From contig NC_079880.1 of the NCBI RefSeq assembly GCF_029227915.1, positions 28,701,501 through 28,765,500 on the forward strand: 64,000 bases of DNA, written 5' to 3'. The notes under the pieces were generated by a model that did no database searches, was not told the origin of the DNA, and saw nothing but the letters and a program-made list of their open reading frames with translations. This document shows, piece by piece, positions 11,771 through 18,527 of the stretch (positions are counted from its first letter, which is position 1; each line of letters starts with the position of its first letter). This DNA comes from Hydractinia symbiolongicarpus (lineage: Eukaryota; Cnidaria; Hydrozoa; Anthoathecata; Hydractiniidae). The position numbers and the translations under genes were made by a program.

Positions 11771-12001
11771 GCTTGTGTATGATATACGAATACAGAATCT
11801 TTAACCCTTTTTTATAAAAAATCGTAAACCGTGTTGGAGGGTCATGAGTGTCCTAGTTTGTGGTTGCCACACCGTGCTAAAATTGTAGTAAAACACGCTA
11901 AAACACACAGAGCATCGATAGACCGTGGGTACCTACCCACCAGCACCTCGAGGGTCGTGAATCAAATTTGTTACCCGCTCGAGTAACAAAAAAATACCCA
12001 A
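11771..12001. other. Intergenic region upstream of PolB
   Basis: 231 bp between the PolB start and the SAP gene stop. On the minus strand it holds an A/T run (TTTTTTATAAAAAA, 11809-11822) about 40 bp upstream of the PolB ATG, a plausible TATA-like core promoter, and near 11967-11990 the hairpin after the SAP gene. I see no ORF. Confidence 0.5.
11967..11990 (-). terminator. 3' hairpin after SAP-like gene
   Basis: Perfect 8-bp stem TTTGTTAC/GTAACAAA with an 8-nt loop, starting 11 nt past the stop of the minus-strand SAP gene. Its stem shares TTTGTTAC with the hairpin after the ATPase gene (17893-17917). Candidate mRNA 3'-end signal (inference). Confidence 0.6.
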
Positions 12002-12271
12002 TCACTTGGATCTCTTGTCGTTATAACGTTTTTGAGCTTTTAGATATGCCTCCCTGTTTTTCGTCCTCCACCTTGAATAGTATCCGTAACGGGCCTTCTT
12101 GGTATCCTGATCGATGGTGTAGGATGGGTCGAGATCATTCTTCTCAATCACCTCAACCAGTTTAGCCTTTCTCATACCCACGATATACTTAATTCCGCGG
12201 GATTTGGCAACCTCTCGCAACTCTCTCAGTTTCATCAATTTATAATCCGGTGTGGTATCCATGTCTGACAT
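12002..12271 (-). CDS. Small SAP-like DNA-binding protein
   Basis: 89 residues. Residues about 12-45 (LMKLRELREVAKSRGIKY, then MRKAKLVEVIEKN) have the helix-extended-helix pattern of SAP/Rho-N domains, which bind DNA. The C-terminus is basic and aromatic (YYSRWRTKNREAYLKAQKR). It starts at ATG 12271 and is divergent from integrase, with 90 bp between them. The N-terminus of PolB (TFAELRKLAKERGLHG and following) looks like a related SAP motif. A role in binding element DNA or in priming is possible but not shown. Identical in copy 2. Confidence 0.75.
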   Translation of the reverse strand: MSDMDTTPDYKLMKLRELREVAKSRGIKYIVGMRKAKLVEVIEKNDLDPSYTIDQDTKKARYGYYSRWRTKNREAYLKAQKRYNDKRSK

Positions 12272-12361
12272 ATTAATATAATATATAAAAAACTTTAAGC
12301 ACTTTTATCGTACCACATCATAACAAAAAAGGGGATAAATAAAGGTGTGCATAAATAAAAC
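12272..12361. promoter_or_regulatory. Divergent promoter between SAP gene and integrase
   Basis: 90 bp, very AT-rich. TATATTATATTAA on the minus strand lies directly upstream of the SAP ATG; GATAAATAAAGG and CATAAATAAAAC on the plus strand lie directly upstream of the integrase ATG. These are TATA-like by sequence only. Confidence 0.45.
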
Positions 12362-13345
12362 ATGTCAAACTCTAAACTTCAAGAGACTTACTATCAACCT
12401 CAAAATTTATGGAAAGGACAAAAGGCTGTTCAGAATTTAAGAGGATTGGGTCTCAAACCAAAGGAGATTAAGAAGTGGCTATCAAAACAAGCATTTTGGC
12501 AAGTACATTTACCCGCTCCAAAACATGATGAAAGACCACATTATGAAGTTACCACCCCTAATGATTTACATCAATTTGATTTATTGTACATGCCCGGTGA
12601 CATACTGTATGGTAATAAATACAAGTACATTTTGTCGGGAATCGATGCTGCTTCCAGATACAAAGTAGCCCGACCTTTGAGGACTAAGAAAGCCAAAGAG
12701 GTTGCCGCTATGATTGAAGATATCTACAAGGCCGGACCATTAACTTATCCGAAAACTTTCCAATGTGATAACGGTTCAGAATTCAAAGCAGATGTGACAA
12801 AGCTGTTGGAGAAGCATAAGGTTGAAATTAAAAGGGCGACTACAAAATATAAGCATACGCACACAGCTTTTGTTGAGGCGTTGAACAAGATACTTGCGGA
12901 AAATTTATTCAAAATACAAGATGCTCAAGAACTGAATGATTCGGAAAAGGTATCATCTACATGGGTTAAGCATCTGTATAAACTGATTGATAGGCTAAAC
13001 GATACAAAGACGCAGATGATTGGTATGAAACCAAAAGATGCTATTATAATGAAAGAGGTGCCTCTTGCTAAACGAGAGAATTATCCACCTGAAGTAGAAT
13101 TACCTAAAGATGGCCTGTATAGATATCTACTACAACCTGGTGAAGAGCATGATGATGGGCGGAGACGGGCAACCGATAGAATATGGTCAAAAAAGACATA
13201 TAGATTGCGTGAGGTAATAGTGCAACCTGGTAAGCGTGTAATGTACTATGTTCAAGACGGACCTGGACGGGCTTTTGTAAAAGAGGAATTGATGTTAATA
13301 CCTGAAGATACAGAATTACCTCCTGATTATGTGCAAGGTTGGTGA
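12362..13345 (+). CDS. Retroviral-type (rve) integrase of Polinton
   Basis: 327 residues; it would cut and join element ends to target DNA. The catalytic triad is visible: D73 in HQFDLLYM, D136 in FQCDNGSEF, E172 in AFVEALNK, with exactly 35 residues between the second Asp and the Glu (DD35E). An N-terminal helical region (KAVQNLRGLGLKPKEIKKWL, 21-40) precedes the core. The C-terminus (about 263-320; KKTYRLREVIVQPGK, VKEELMLIP) resembles the SH3/chromo-like tail of Polinton integrases. Length is normal, with no stops or frameshifts. ATG at 12362 follows an AT-rich divergent promoter, and a perfect hairpin sits 25 nt past the stop. Copy 2 differs by two silent changes. Confidence 0.96.
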   Translation: MSNSKLQETYYQPQNLWKGQKAVQNLRGLGLKPKEIKKWLSKQAFWQVHLPAPKHDERPHYEVTTPNDLHQFDLLYMPGDILYGNKYKYILSGIDAASRYKVARPLRTKKAKEVAAMIEDIYKAGPLTYPKTFQCDNGSEFKADVTKLLEKHKVEIKRATTKYKHTHTAFVEALNKILAENLFKIQDAQELNDSEKVSSTWVKHLYKLIDRLNDTKTQMIGMKPKDAIIMKEVPLAKRENYPPEVELPKDGLYRYLLQPGEEHDDGRRRATDRIWSKKTYRLREVIVQPGKRVMYYVQDGPGRAFVKEELMLIPEDTELPPDYVQGW

Positions 13346-13370
13346 AAAAGGGGGACGATACATAAAAAAT

Positions 13371-13395
13371 ATCTTTACCTGTATCTGGTAAAGAT
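13371..13395 (+). terminator. 3' hairpin after integrase
   Basis: Perfect 9-bp stem ATCTTTACC/GGTAAAGAT with a 7-nt loop, 25 nt past the integrase stop. Almost the same hairpin follows the last gene of the element (27863-27887), with one C-to-T change in the stem that turns a G-C pair into G-T and keeps pairing. Candidate mRNA 3'-end signal. Confidence 0.7.
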
Positions 13396-13544
13396 GATGC
13401 CGGGGATCACACAGGGTGGTCGGCACATAGGGCCGCTATGGCTTGGGACGATCGCGCCACATAATGTCACAAACCGCCTTACTTTCAAATATTAATTTTT
13501 CAAATAGCACACGAAATATGCGAGCGGCGTACATGCACACATCA
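13396..13544. other. Convergent intergenic spacer
   Basis: 149 bp between the integrase hairpin and the 3' end of the next minus-strand gene. It contains the short inverted pair CATAG/CTATG (13428-13442) and AT-rich sequence. No gene seen. Confidence 0.4.
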
Positions 13545-14138
13545 CTAACCTTGTTCCTGATTTACCGTCTTTCTGAGGCTTTGAACCTCGGCCATTAGAC
13601 TTTTTTCAAACTGGTTGCGCGTTTCGCTCTCCATCTTTCTGTCGGTTTTCGTAATTTTGTCCAGAGCTTCATAGTATATACCACACAGGGTTTGAAATTC
13701 AATGTGACTAATGTCATCATTATTCAGGGCCCGTGAGAAGGAGTTTTCAAACACGGCGATGGCAGACGTCGCAACATCATATAATTTCATGACTTTGTCC
13801 AGTTTGCTCTGATATCTTTTAATCAAGGCCGTGATAGAACCTGTGAAAATGGATCCCGACAGTGCTACGGCACCCAATCCGACAGAAACGGGTATCCCAA
13901 TGAGTGTAGCACCTGTTACCACCGAACCTATGCCGGAAGTGATGGTTAGGGCCGTGGCGCCGGCATTTATAATCACAAGTCTGTGTAATTTCTTGTTGTA
14001 TTTCTCATACTTTGTGTTGAATTTACCTTTTAATTTTATAAGCTCCTCAAGTTGAGAGTTCACGGTATTAGTATTAAACTTGTCCCGCTCGCTCGAATAC
14101 TCAGGAGCCGTGGGTAGCTTTGGATAAATCTCTGCCAT
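13545..14138 (-). CDS. Polinton membrane protein, paralogue A
   Basis: 197 residues, start ATG 14138. Layout: polar N-terminus; NSQLEELIKLKGKF helix (27-40); a long glycine-rich hydrophobic stretch (about 54-103, IINAGATALTITSGIGSV to GAVALSGSIFTGS) able to span membranes twice; then a helical C-terminus with KRYQSKLDKVMKLYDV and DISHIEFQTLCGIYYEAL. I recognise it as a protein recurrent in cnidarian-type Polintons, of unknown function; a role in membrane insertion or the virion is a guess. The neighbouring 14174-14635 gene is clearly related. Identical in copy 2. Confidence 0.8.
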   Translation of the reverse strand: MAEIYPKLPTAPEYSSERDKFNTNTVNSQLEELIKLKGKFNTKYEKYNKKLHRLVIINAGATALTITSGIGSVVTGATLIGIPVSVGLGAVALSGSIFTGSITALIKRYQSKLDKVMKLYDVATSAIAVFENSFSRALNNDDISHIEFQTLCGIYYEALDKITKTDRKMESETRNQFEKSLMAEVQSLRKTVNQEQG

Positions 14139-14173
14139 TAGTTATTACAAAGAAAAACTTTCCTCTAAATAAC
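14139..14173 (-). promoter_or_regulatory. Shared upstream element, paralogue A
   Basis: Read on the minus strand, the block TTAGAGGAAAGTTTTTCTTT lies just upstream of paralogue A. A near-identical block (CAGAGGATAGTTTTTTCTTA) lies upstream of paralogue B at 14648-14669. Either a common promoter or leftover similarity from gene duplication. Confidence 0.45.
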
Positions 14174-14635
14174 CTATGGTTTATCTAGTTTATCCAGATC
14201 CTTGAGAGTTCTGTGATATGTATCACACAAACTTTCAAAATCGGCTCTACTGATGTATGATGAAAAGTTTGGTAGCGTTTTATCGAACACATCGATGGCA
14301 TTTTGTACAACGCGATATGAGGCTATGACTTTGTTAAGTTTCTCCCGATATATCTTAACATATTCGGCGGTAACCGCACATGAAGCAGAGCTTAATAGAC
14401 ACATACCTGGACCCCAAACCGCGCGGCCTTTTCTAATAATGGTCGCTGCGGTCACTATCGAGCTGGTAACGGCCACGATTCCGGATATACCCCCCATAAG
14501 CGCCGATATAATCAGAGATCCGCGTATTCGTATGATCGTTTCATAGAACTTATGTCGTAATTTCAGCAGCTCCTCAAGTTGGGAATTGGATATATCTGTT
14601 TTAAACATTTCCACAGGACTAGAATGCTCGGCCAT
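14174..14635 (-). CDS. Polinton membrane protein, paralogue B
   Basis: 153 residues, start ATG 14635. It repeats the plan of the downstream gene: NSQLEELLKLRHKF (17-30), hydrophobic glycine/alanine-rich segments (about 41-65 and 75-92), KIYREKLNKVIASYRV, then ADFESLCDTYHRTLKDL. It ends where paralogue A still has a further 35-residue charged helix. It is separated from A by 35 bp and divergent from the 14684 gene. Function unknown; probably membrane-associated. Identical in copy 2. Confidence 0.78.
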   Translation of the reverse strand: MAEHSSPVEMFKTDISNSQLEELLKLRHKFYETIIRIRGSLIISALMGGISGIVAVTSSIVTAATIIRKGRAVWGPGMCLLSSASCAVTAEYVKIYREKLNKVIASYRVVQNAIDVFDKTLPNFSSYISRADFESLCDTYHRTLKDLDKLDKP

Positions 14636-14683
14636 TTCTATTATCTTAAGAAAAAACTATCCTCTGAATAAATAAATAAAATA
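14636..14683. promoter_or_regulatory. Divergent promoter, paralogue B / coiled-coil gene
   Basis: 48 bp. The minus strand has the AGAGGATAGTTTTTTCTT block shared with paralogue A. The plus strand has GAATAAATAAATAAAATA immediately before ATG 14684, a TATA-like run. Confidence 0.45.
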
Positions 14684-15936
14684 ATGGCGGACATTGATAT
14701 TGATCCGTTTGGTGAACATGGTCAAACCGACGAGGGTGCCGATGAAACCACGCCCCTGGTACCGAAGGAACGCACACGGGTACAGATACACACACCTGAT
14801 GAAAAGGAGACATCATTCGGCGGATGCTCCTCTCAACGAGCCAGAGTTACTAGTGAACGGGGTAAATCACTCTATGAGGTGCTATTAACTAAATATCCAA
14901 ACGAGGACCCTAGTGTGATACATACCGATCTGTTTGAGATTCGTGGTGGTGAACTATCTACAAGGGTGATAACAGACGGCTGACACATGGTGGATCTCTA
15001 AGGTCTACCGGTACCATTGCGGATCTACTGGGCAAGAAAAGGCTGCGAAGTTTGGGGTTCGATATACCGAAAGGTAGTATAACCCCCCGACAGGCCGCCG
15101 GACTAAACAAAATAGAAGAGAGACTACCGTCACCTGATAAAATAGAAACGGCGACCGATATAGAATTAGAAACAATATCTGGAGATGTGGTGAACAGTGT
15201 GGAGGACCTGGTATCACTGGTCGATGATGGTACACTGAGAAGTGAATATCCCGCGGGTGATATTCGTGGATTGGATAGTTCCGTACAAAAAATTCGGGGG
15301 AGTCTCCAACTCGCGACCGCTAAAAAGGTAGATATCGAACACAACATCAAGAAGGAACAAATGAAGTTGAAGGAGTTGGAAGATCCGTCGTACACGGATG
15401 AACAGAGGGAGCAGGTGGCCGAGAGGTTGGAAAAGCTAAACGATGAGTTGGAAGCTAACCAGGATGGTATCAATATCCTCAAGGGTAAACTTAACAGTCA
15501 AATAAAAAGCATCAAGGAGACAATCGCCAAGGTACTTAGCAAAGATACAACATTGGGTGAAAAGATACGAACGCTATTCCGTGAGCAGGGTATCACCATC
15601 GTCAGTGTACTAACGGCATTTGGTATGGTTATCGGCCTTCTAGTTGAAACTTTGACACCAGGGGGTGGGGGGTCATCCACCGGTAATACAAAAAATCATG
15701 AAAAAACCGAAGGTGGTGCGAGGGAATGGATAAAGAACAAGCTGAGCGCACTAGGATCTCTCCTGGGTAGATTAGCCAGTGCCGCAGCCGCATCACTACC
15801 TGGTATAATTGGATCCATCGTATCGTGGATCCTCAATAGAGCAAAGGAGGCCGTTGGTTGGTTGAGTCAAAACCTGTGGGCTTTGATAGTTGGAATCGGA
15901 GGTCTGATATACACCTACATGGTTACAAAGCGTTAG
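14684..15936 (+). pseudogene. Coiled-coil and membrane Polinton protein, one frameshift
   Basis: Two adjoining frames that I read as one gene of about 417 residues. The first (14684-14983) is acidic and ends at TGA 14981-14983. The second frame is open from 14953 to 15936 and has no good ATG near its start (first long-frame codon used is TTG at 15052). In the second part: a long charged coiled coil (KKEQMKLKELEDP, EQREQVAERLEKLNDELEANQ), a hydrophobic segment TIVSVLTAFGMVIGLLVE followed by a Gly-rich turn, an Ala-rich amphipathic region, SLPGIIGSIVSWILN, and C-terminal LWALIVGIGGLIYTYMV. The family is recurrent in cnidarian-type Polintons; function unknown, probably a virion membrane-active protein. 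A one-base loss explains the break; recoding cannot be excluded. The same break is in copy 2. Confidence 0.82.
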
Positions 15937-15950
15937 TGGAATCTGGAATA

Positions 15951-15973
15951 TATGTTACATGTGTCATGTAACA

Positions 15974-15975
<2 letters not shown>
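15951..15975 (+). terminator. 3' hairpin after coiled-coil gene
   Basis: Perfect 10-bp stem TATGTTACAT/ATGTAACATA with the 5-nt loop GTGTC, 14 nt past the stop at 15936. Part of the recurring post-stop hairpin pattern. Confidence 0.68.

Positions 15976-16003
<28 letters not shown>
15974..16003. repeat. (TAG)n microsatellite
   Basis: About ten TAG triplets between two convergent genes. They run into the small inverted pair TAGTAC/GTACTA (16001-16017), which overlaps the stop of the next minus-strand gene. Confidence 0.9.
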
Positions 16004-16005
<2 letters not shown>

Positions 16006-16014
16006 CCACGCGTA

Positions 16015-16440
16015 CTATTTTTCGAAATACCACACGGCGCCCCCGACACCAATCATGCTTAGCGCGATAAATGCCAATTCCCGTTCATGCTGGCCATTGC
16101 TGGGTGTATAAAAGTCGCTCAATACAGGTTCGCGCGGCATATCCGTGAGAGTTGACCCTCCAAACACTTTTCTATATTCACGCATCGCATCATCCAGCTC
16201 TGTGAATTTCCCCTCAGCCTTCTTCTCAAGTCTGAGCTGCTTATTGATAAAGTCCACCCTCTCTTGTCTTTTACGTTGCCATATAACCTGAGCCTTTTGC
16301 AGCTGTTCTACGGCCAGATCATGCCGCTTCCGTTCCTTATCTATCCTGTCCTTGGATAAACTTGAAAAGAGGTAGCTTGATCCGGTGAAAGCCAAAGCGT
16401 TCGCGAAGGCACCTCCCAACATCATTGCAATTGAAGCCAT
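16015..16440 (-). CDS. Coiled-coil Polinton protein with terminal membrane segments
   Basis: 141 residues, start ATG 16440. A hydrophobic N-terminus (MASIAMMLGGAFANALAFTG), a long charged helix (about 30-90, KERKRHDLAVEQLQKAQ and KRQERVDFINKQLRLEKK), a PREPVLSDFYTPS linker, and a C-terminal hydrophobic segment ELAFIALSMIGVGGAVWYF. I recognise it as recurrent in cnidarian-type Polintons. Function unknown; the hydrophobic-coil-hydrophobic plan would suit a virion membrane or scaffold protein (guess). It is the last gene of a tight minus-strand cluster. Confidence 0.78.
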   Translation of the reverse strand: MASIAMMLGGAFANALAFTGSSYLFSSLSKDRIDKERKRHDLAVEQLQKAQVIWQRKRQERVDFINKQLRLEKKAEGKFTELDDAMREYRKVFGGSTLTDMPREPVLSDFYTPSNGQHERELAFIALSMIGVGGAVWYFEK

Positions 16441-16445
16441 GTTTC

Positions 16446-16464
16446 ATATACTTCTACAGTATAT
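16446..16464 (-). terminator. 3' hairpin after 43-residue gene
   Basis: Perfect 7-bp stem ATATACT/AGTATAT with a 5-nt loop, 10 nt past the stop of the 16475-16606 gene and just upstream of the next ATG (16440). Confidence 0.5.
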
Positions 16465-16474
16465 TTTAGTGGCG

Positions 16475-16606
16475 TTATTTTAATACGATAGCTTCGGAGT
16501 CTATGACATCCGTATCCACCTCCGTGTATTCCACCTTGGGTAAAATACTCTCAACTTTCTTACGTCGATATAAAACCCAGACCAACCATTCCAGTATTTG
16601 CAACAT
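16475..16606 (-). CDS. Short 43-residue protein, stop-start overlap
   Basis: A small frame of 43 residues starting at ATG 16606. It begins MLQILEWLVWVLYRRKK, a short aromatic/hydrophobic helix followed by a basic patch, then an acidic tail VEYTEVDTDVIDSEA. Its ATG overlaps the stop of the upstream gene as TAATG, a compact arrangement that suggests coordinated expression, and a hairpin follows its stop. Probably a single-pass membrane micropeptide. Family not recognised with certainty. Confidence 0.62.
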   Translation of the reverse strand: MLQILEWLVWVLYRRKKVESILPKVEYTEVDTDVIDSEAIVLK

Positions 16607-16833
16607 TATATATTTATAGTTTCAGGTATAATTTTTTGCTTAACTAGATATTCTCTTGTCATTTCACTTGCGGCGACTATGGCTACAAGCTTTCCGGTAT
16701 CTTCCAGGTCAAACTTCTGAATTGAGGGTGGTGTCATTTTTAATACCTTTTTCCCGAGCATTGAATAGCCTACTGCGAAAACGCATACGACCGATGCTTT
16801 ATAAATATGGTTGACTATACTTTTCTTATCCAT
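16606..16833 (-). CDS. Small Polinton membrane protein, 75 residues
   Basis: Start ATG 16833. One hydrophobic N-terminal segment (VVCVFAVGYSMLGKKVLKM, 15-33), a middle PPSIQKFDLEDTGKLVAIVAASEMT and a C-terminal TREYLVKQKIIP. I recognise it as a recurrent small Polinton protein of unknown function. It is second in a tight minus-strand cluster; its stop overlaps the start of the 43-residue gene. Confidence 0.72.
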   Translation of the reverse strand: MDKKSIVNHIYKASVVCVFAVGYSMLGKKVLKMTPPSIQKFDLEDTGKLVAIVAASEMTREYLVKQKIIPETINI

Positions 16834-16853
16834 GTCTTATATTTACTTCAAGA

Positions 16854-16871
16854 TTATAGTATCGCGATATT
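16854..16871 (-). terminator. Imperfect hairpin after 139-residue gene
   Basis: TATCGCGATA is a 10-nt palindrome flanked by partly pairing ATAG/TTAT, 7 nt past the stop of the 16878-17297 gene. Weaker than the other post-stop hairpins. Confidence 0.35.
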
Positions 16872-16877
16872 ATCCCT

Positions 16878-17297
16878 TTATTCCATTTCAAGCTTACTTA
16901 TTCTCATAGTTTTTTTATTACCTGAGTTACTTGGTGGGGTACCCTTCACCTTAATATTTTTGTCCTTATTTTTATAAACGAAATAAGCACCAATTAAGAC
17001 AAGTACTATCACCCCACCACCACCCATTATTGTGTAGTTCACTCCACCGTGTTTAGGGCCATCTGTCACAGAATCCTCAATGACAATATCCTTAGGATCC
17101 TCCAACTGTGTCTGAGGTGCTGAGTGTGTCTGAGGCGCCGGCCGGGTTTGTGTCTGAGGTGCCGACTGTACCTCCGTCTGTGCCATGAGCAATCTTTTAT
17201 ATTCTTCCCTAGTTTTACGATTGAATTCAGCCAGCCTCTTACCGGCCTCAACCTTTTTAGGGTCCTTAGTTGTCACCTGAACTGGAGTATCCGACAT
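16878..17297 (-). CDS. Single-pass membrane protein with Pro/Gln-rich linker
   Basis: 139 residues, start ATG 17297. A basic helical N-terminus (KDPKKVEAGKRLAEFNRKTR, 12-31), a low-complexity linker with repeated APQTQ/APQTH (about 46-65), one clear transmembrane helix GGVIVLVLIGAYFVY (94-108) and a basic C-terminus. No signal peptide, so a tail-side-in single-pass topology is likely. It overlaps the 3' end of the upstream gene by 32 nt in another frame. Resembles a recurrent Polinton protein; function unknown. Confidence 0.75.
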   Translation of the reverse strand: MSDTPVQVTTKDPKKVEAGKRLAEFNRKTREEYKRLLMAQTEVQSAPQTQTRPAPQTHSAPQTQLEDPKDIVIEDSVTDGPKHGGVNYTIMGGGGVIVLVLIGAYFVYKNKDKNIKVKGTPPSNSGNKKTMRISKLEME

Positions 17298-17862
17298 CTT
17301 TAGTATCCGTATCGATATTGTTTAAATTTTTTCCCGCGATATAATGCCTACCTGTTATTAAACCTACACTGATTGGTGATAGTAGTGATCCGAACTTATA
17401 ATATAGATCACATGTGAACCTTTGGAGTGCCGAGTTTAGGAATGGATCATTCTCCAGGTCATCACTCAGAGCTTTTTGATTTTTTATACCCAGGGCTGTA
17501 CAGGCGCCCATGGAGTACATGTGTATTATTGACTGTCCCAAAGACTTTACCATTTGACCAGACAGTTTAGCCTCGTATATGGTGAACAGTTTATCCACCT
17601 CATCATTCTTGAGCTTCTGGATCTCCACCTCCGTATACATCTTACCAAGATATAACTTGCTATTTCCCGTCAACACGCACTCGAGCAATTTCTGTCTCTT
17701 ACCATCATCTTGGTCCTCGATAAAAATTAGGTTGTCAATTGTGGTCTCAGCCATTTTCAATAGCGATAGGTATTTTTTAATACAAAAAAGACAGAAACTA
17801 ACCAATACCAGCAATAGCACTACAGTTATCACCAGTAATATGAAATTTATATATTCTATCAT
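17266..17862 (-). CDS. Conserved Polinton protein, start uncertain
   Basis: Two ATG starts are possible. From 17862 it has 198 residues beginning with a strong membrane helix (YINFILLVITVVLLLVLVSF); from 17754 (MAETTIDN) it has 162 residues without it. The body has KNDEVDKLFTIYEAKLSGQM, SLGQSIIHMYSMGACTALGI, DPFLNSALQRFTCDLYYKFG and a hydrophobic end SLLSPISVGLITGRHYI. I recognise the body as recurrent in Polintons, function unknown. The ATPase hairpin ends just upstream (17893), so its own transcript may begin in between. Confidence 0.75.
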   Translation of the reverse strand: MIEYINFILLVITVVLLLVLVSFCLFCIKKYLSLLKMAETTIDNLIFIEDQDDGKRQKLLECVLTGNSKLYLGKMYTEVEIQKLKNDEVDKLFTIYEAKLSGQMVKSLGQSIIHMYSMGACTALGIKNQKALSDDLENDPFLNSALQRFTCDLYYKFGSLLSPISVGLITGRHYIAGKNLNNIDTDTKDVGYSSSGDN

Positions 17863-17892
17863 TATAGGATAGTACTGTAGTTTTCCTATAGA

Positions 17893-17917
17893 TTTGTTAC
17901 AAGGGTCTTGTAACAAA
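17893..17917 (-). terminator. 3' hairpin after ATPase gene
   Basis: Perfect 10-bp stem TTTGTTACAA/TTGTAACAAA with the 5-nt loop GGGTC, 12 nt past the ATPase stop. It marks the end of the capsid-ATPase block. Its stem shares TTTGTTAC with the hairpin after the SAP gene. Confidence 0.7.
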
Positions 17918-17929
17918 AAAACTTCCAAT

Positions 17930-18526
17930 CTAGCAAATCACGTGGGTTCTTGGATGTTCCATCCTCATGACTAAATGTGTATATTTGCCATCTTTTAGCC
18001 TTTCCTTAACCTTCTGTATCTCCGATGATTCAATGACATCATTCTCCTCGTGGATAGTTGCAAGATCATGTCTATCCTTCGGATACCACACATATAACAT
18101 TTTTGCCTGCCTTCGTAAGTTCTTCGGTATCGCGGTGTATGATTGTGTGAGTAGCCACATGGTGTGGTTTCGATGCCGACCGCTGATGGCCAGCTCCAGC
18201 AATGGTTGCCTCTTTTTGTCCAGTTTCTCATCCGCGATGATATCGTCGATCAGGAATAATGTTTTGTATCCTGCGAATAAATCCGTCATCTTTTGGATCC
18301 ATTCATACAACAAGCCCATGGGCTCGATTAGAATAACATATCTATCCTTCCAGAACCATTTTCGACACATATATGTCTTATTCCATCTTAATGTTGGACA
18401 TATAATCACAATGAAATCGAAGTGATCAAAGTATTCACTCTCTAGTAGCGTTACTACGCGTTTGGATTTTCCGCAGCCCGTTGGACCGACGAATAGTGCC
18501 GTGTGAGGATCTTTCATGTAGTCCAT
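17930..18526 (-). CDS. A32/FtsK-HerA-type genome packaging ATPase
   Basis: 198 residues counted from ATG 18526 (MDYMKDPHT). A longer frame starts only at a GTG inside the capsid gene, so this start is preferred. Walker A GPTGCGKS (14-21), Walker B TLFLIDDI (89-96, D94/D95) and a downstream MWLLTQSY block match the packaging ATPases of Polintons, virophages and poxvirus A32. It would drive DNA into the capsid. It starts 2 bp after the end of the major capsid gene, implying joint expression, and ends in a hairpin. Full family length and intact. Confidence 0.93.
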   Translation of the reverse strand: MDYMKDPHTALFVGPTGCGKSKRVVTLLESEYFDHFDFIVIICPTLRWNKTYMCRKWFWKDRYVILIEPMGLLYEWIQKMTDLFAGYKTLFLIDDIIADEKLDKKRQPLLELAISGRHRNHTMWLLTQSYTAIPKNLRRQAKMLYVWYPKDRHDLATIHEENDVIESSEIQKVKERLKDGKYTHLVMRMEHPRTHVIC

Positions 18527-18527
18527 C

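Noticed and set aside
13426-13442. Second hairpin after integrase (CATAG/CTATG)
   Set aside because: Only five pairs, and a much stronger hairpin is already present at 13371-13395.
14958-15482. 174-codon minus-strand frame
   Set aside because: Ser/Leu-rich antisense of the coiled-coil gene; low complexity and no independent support.
17967-18425. 152-codon plus-strand frame opposite the ATPase
   Set aside because: Antisense of a gene with clear Walker motifs; no recognisable features.
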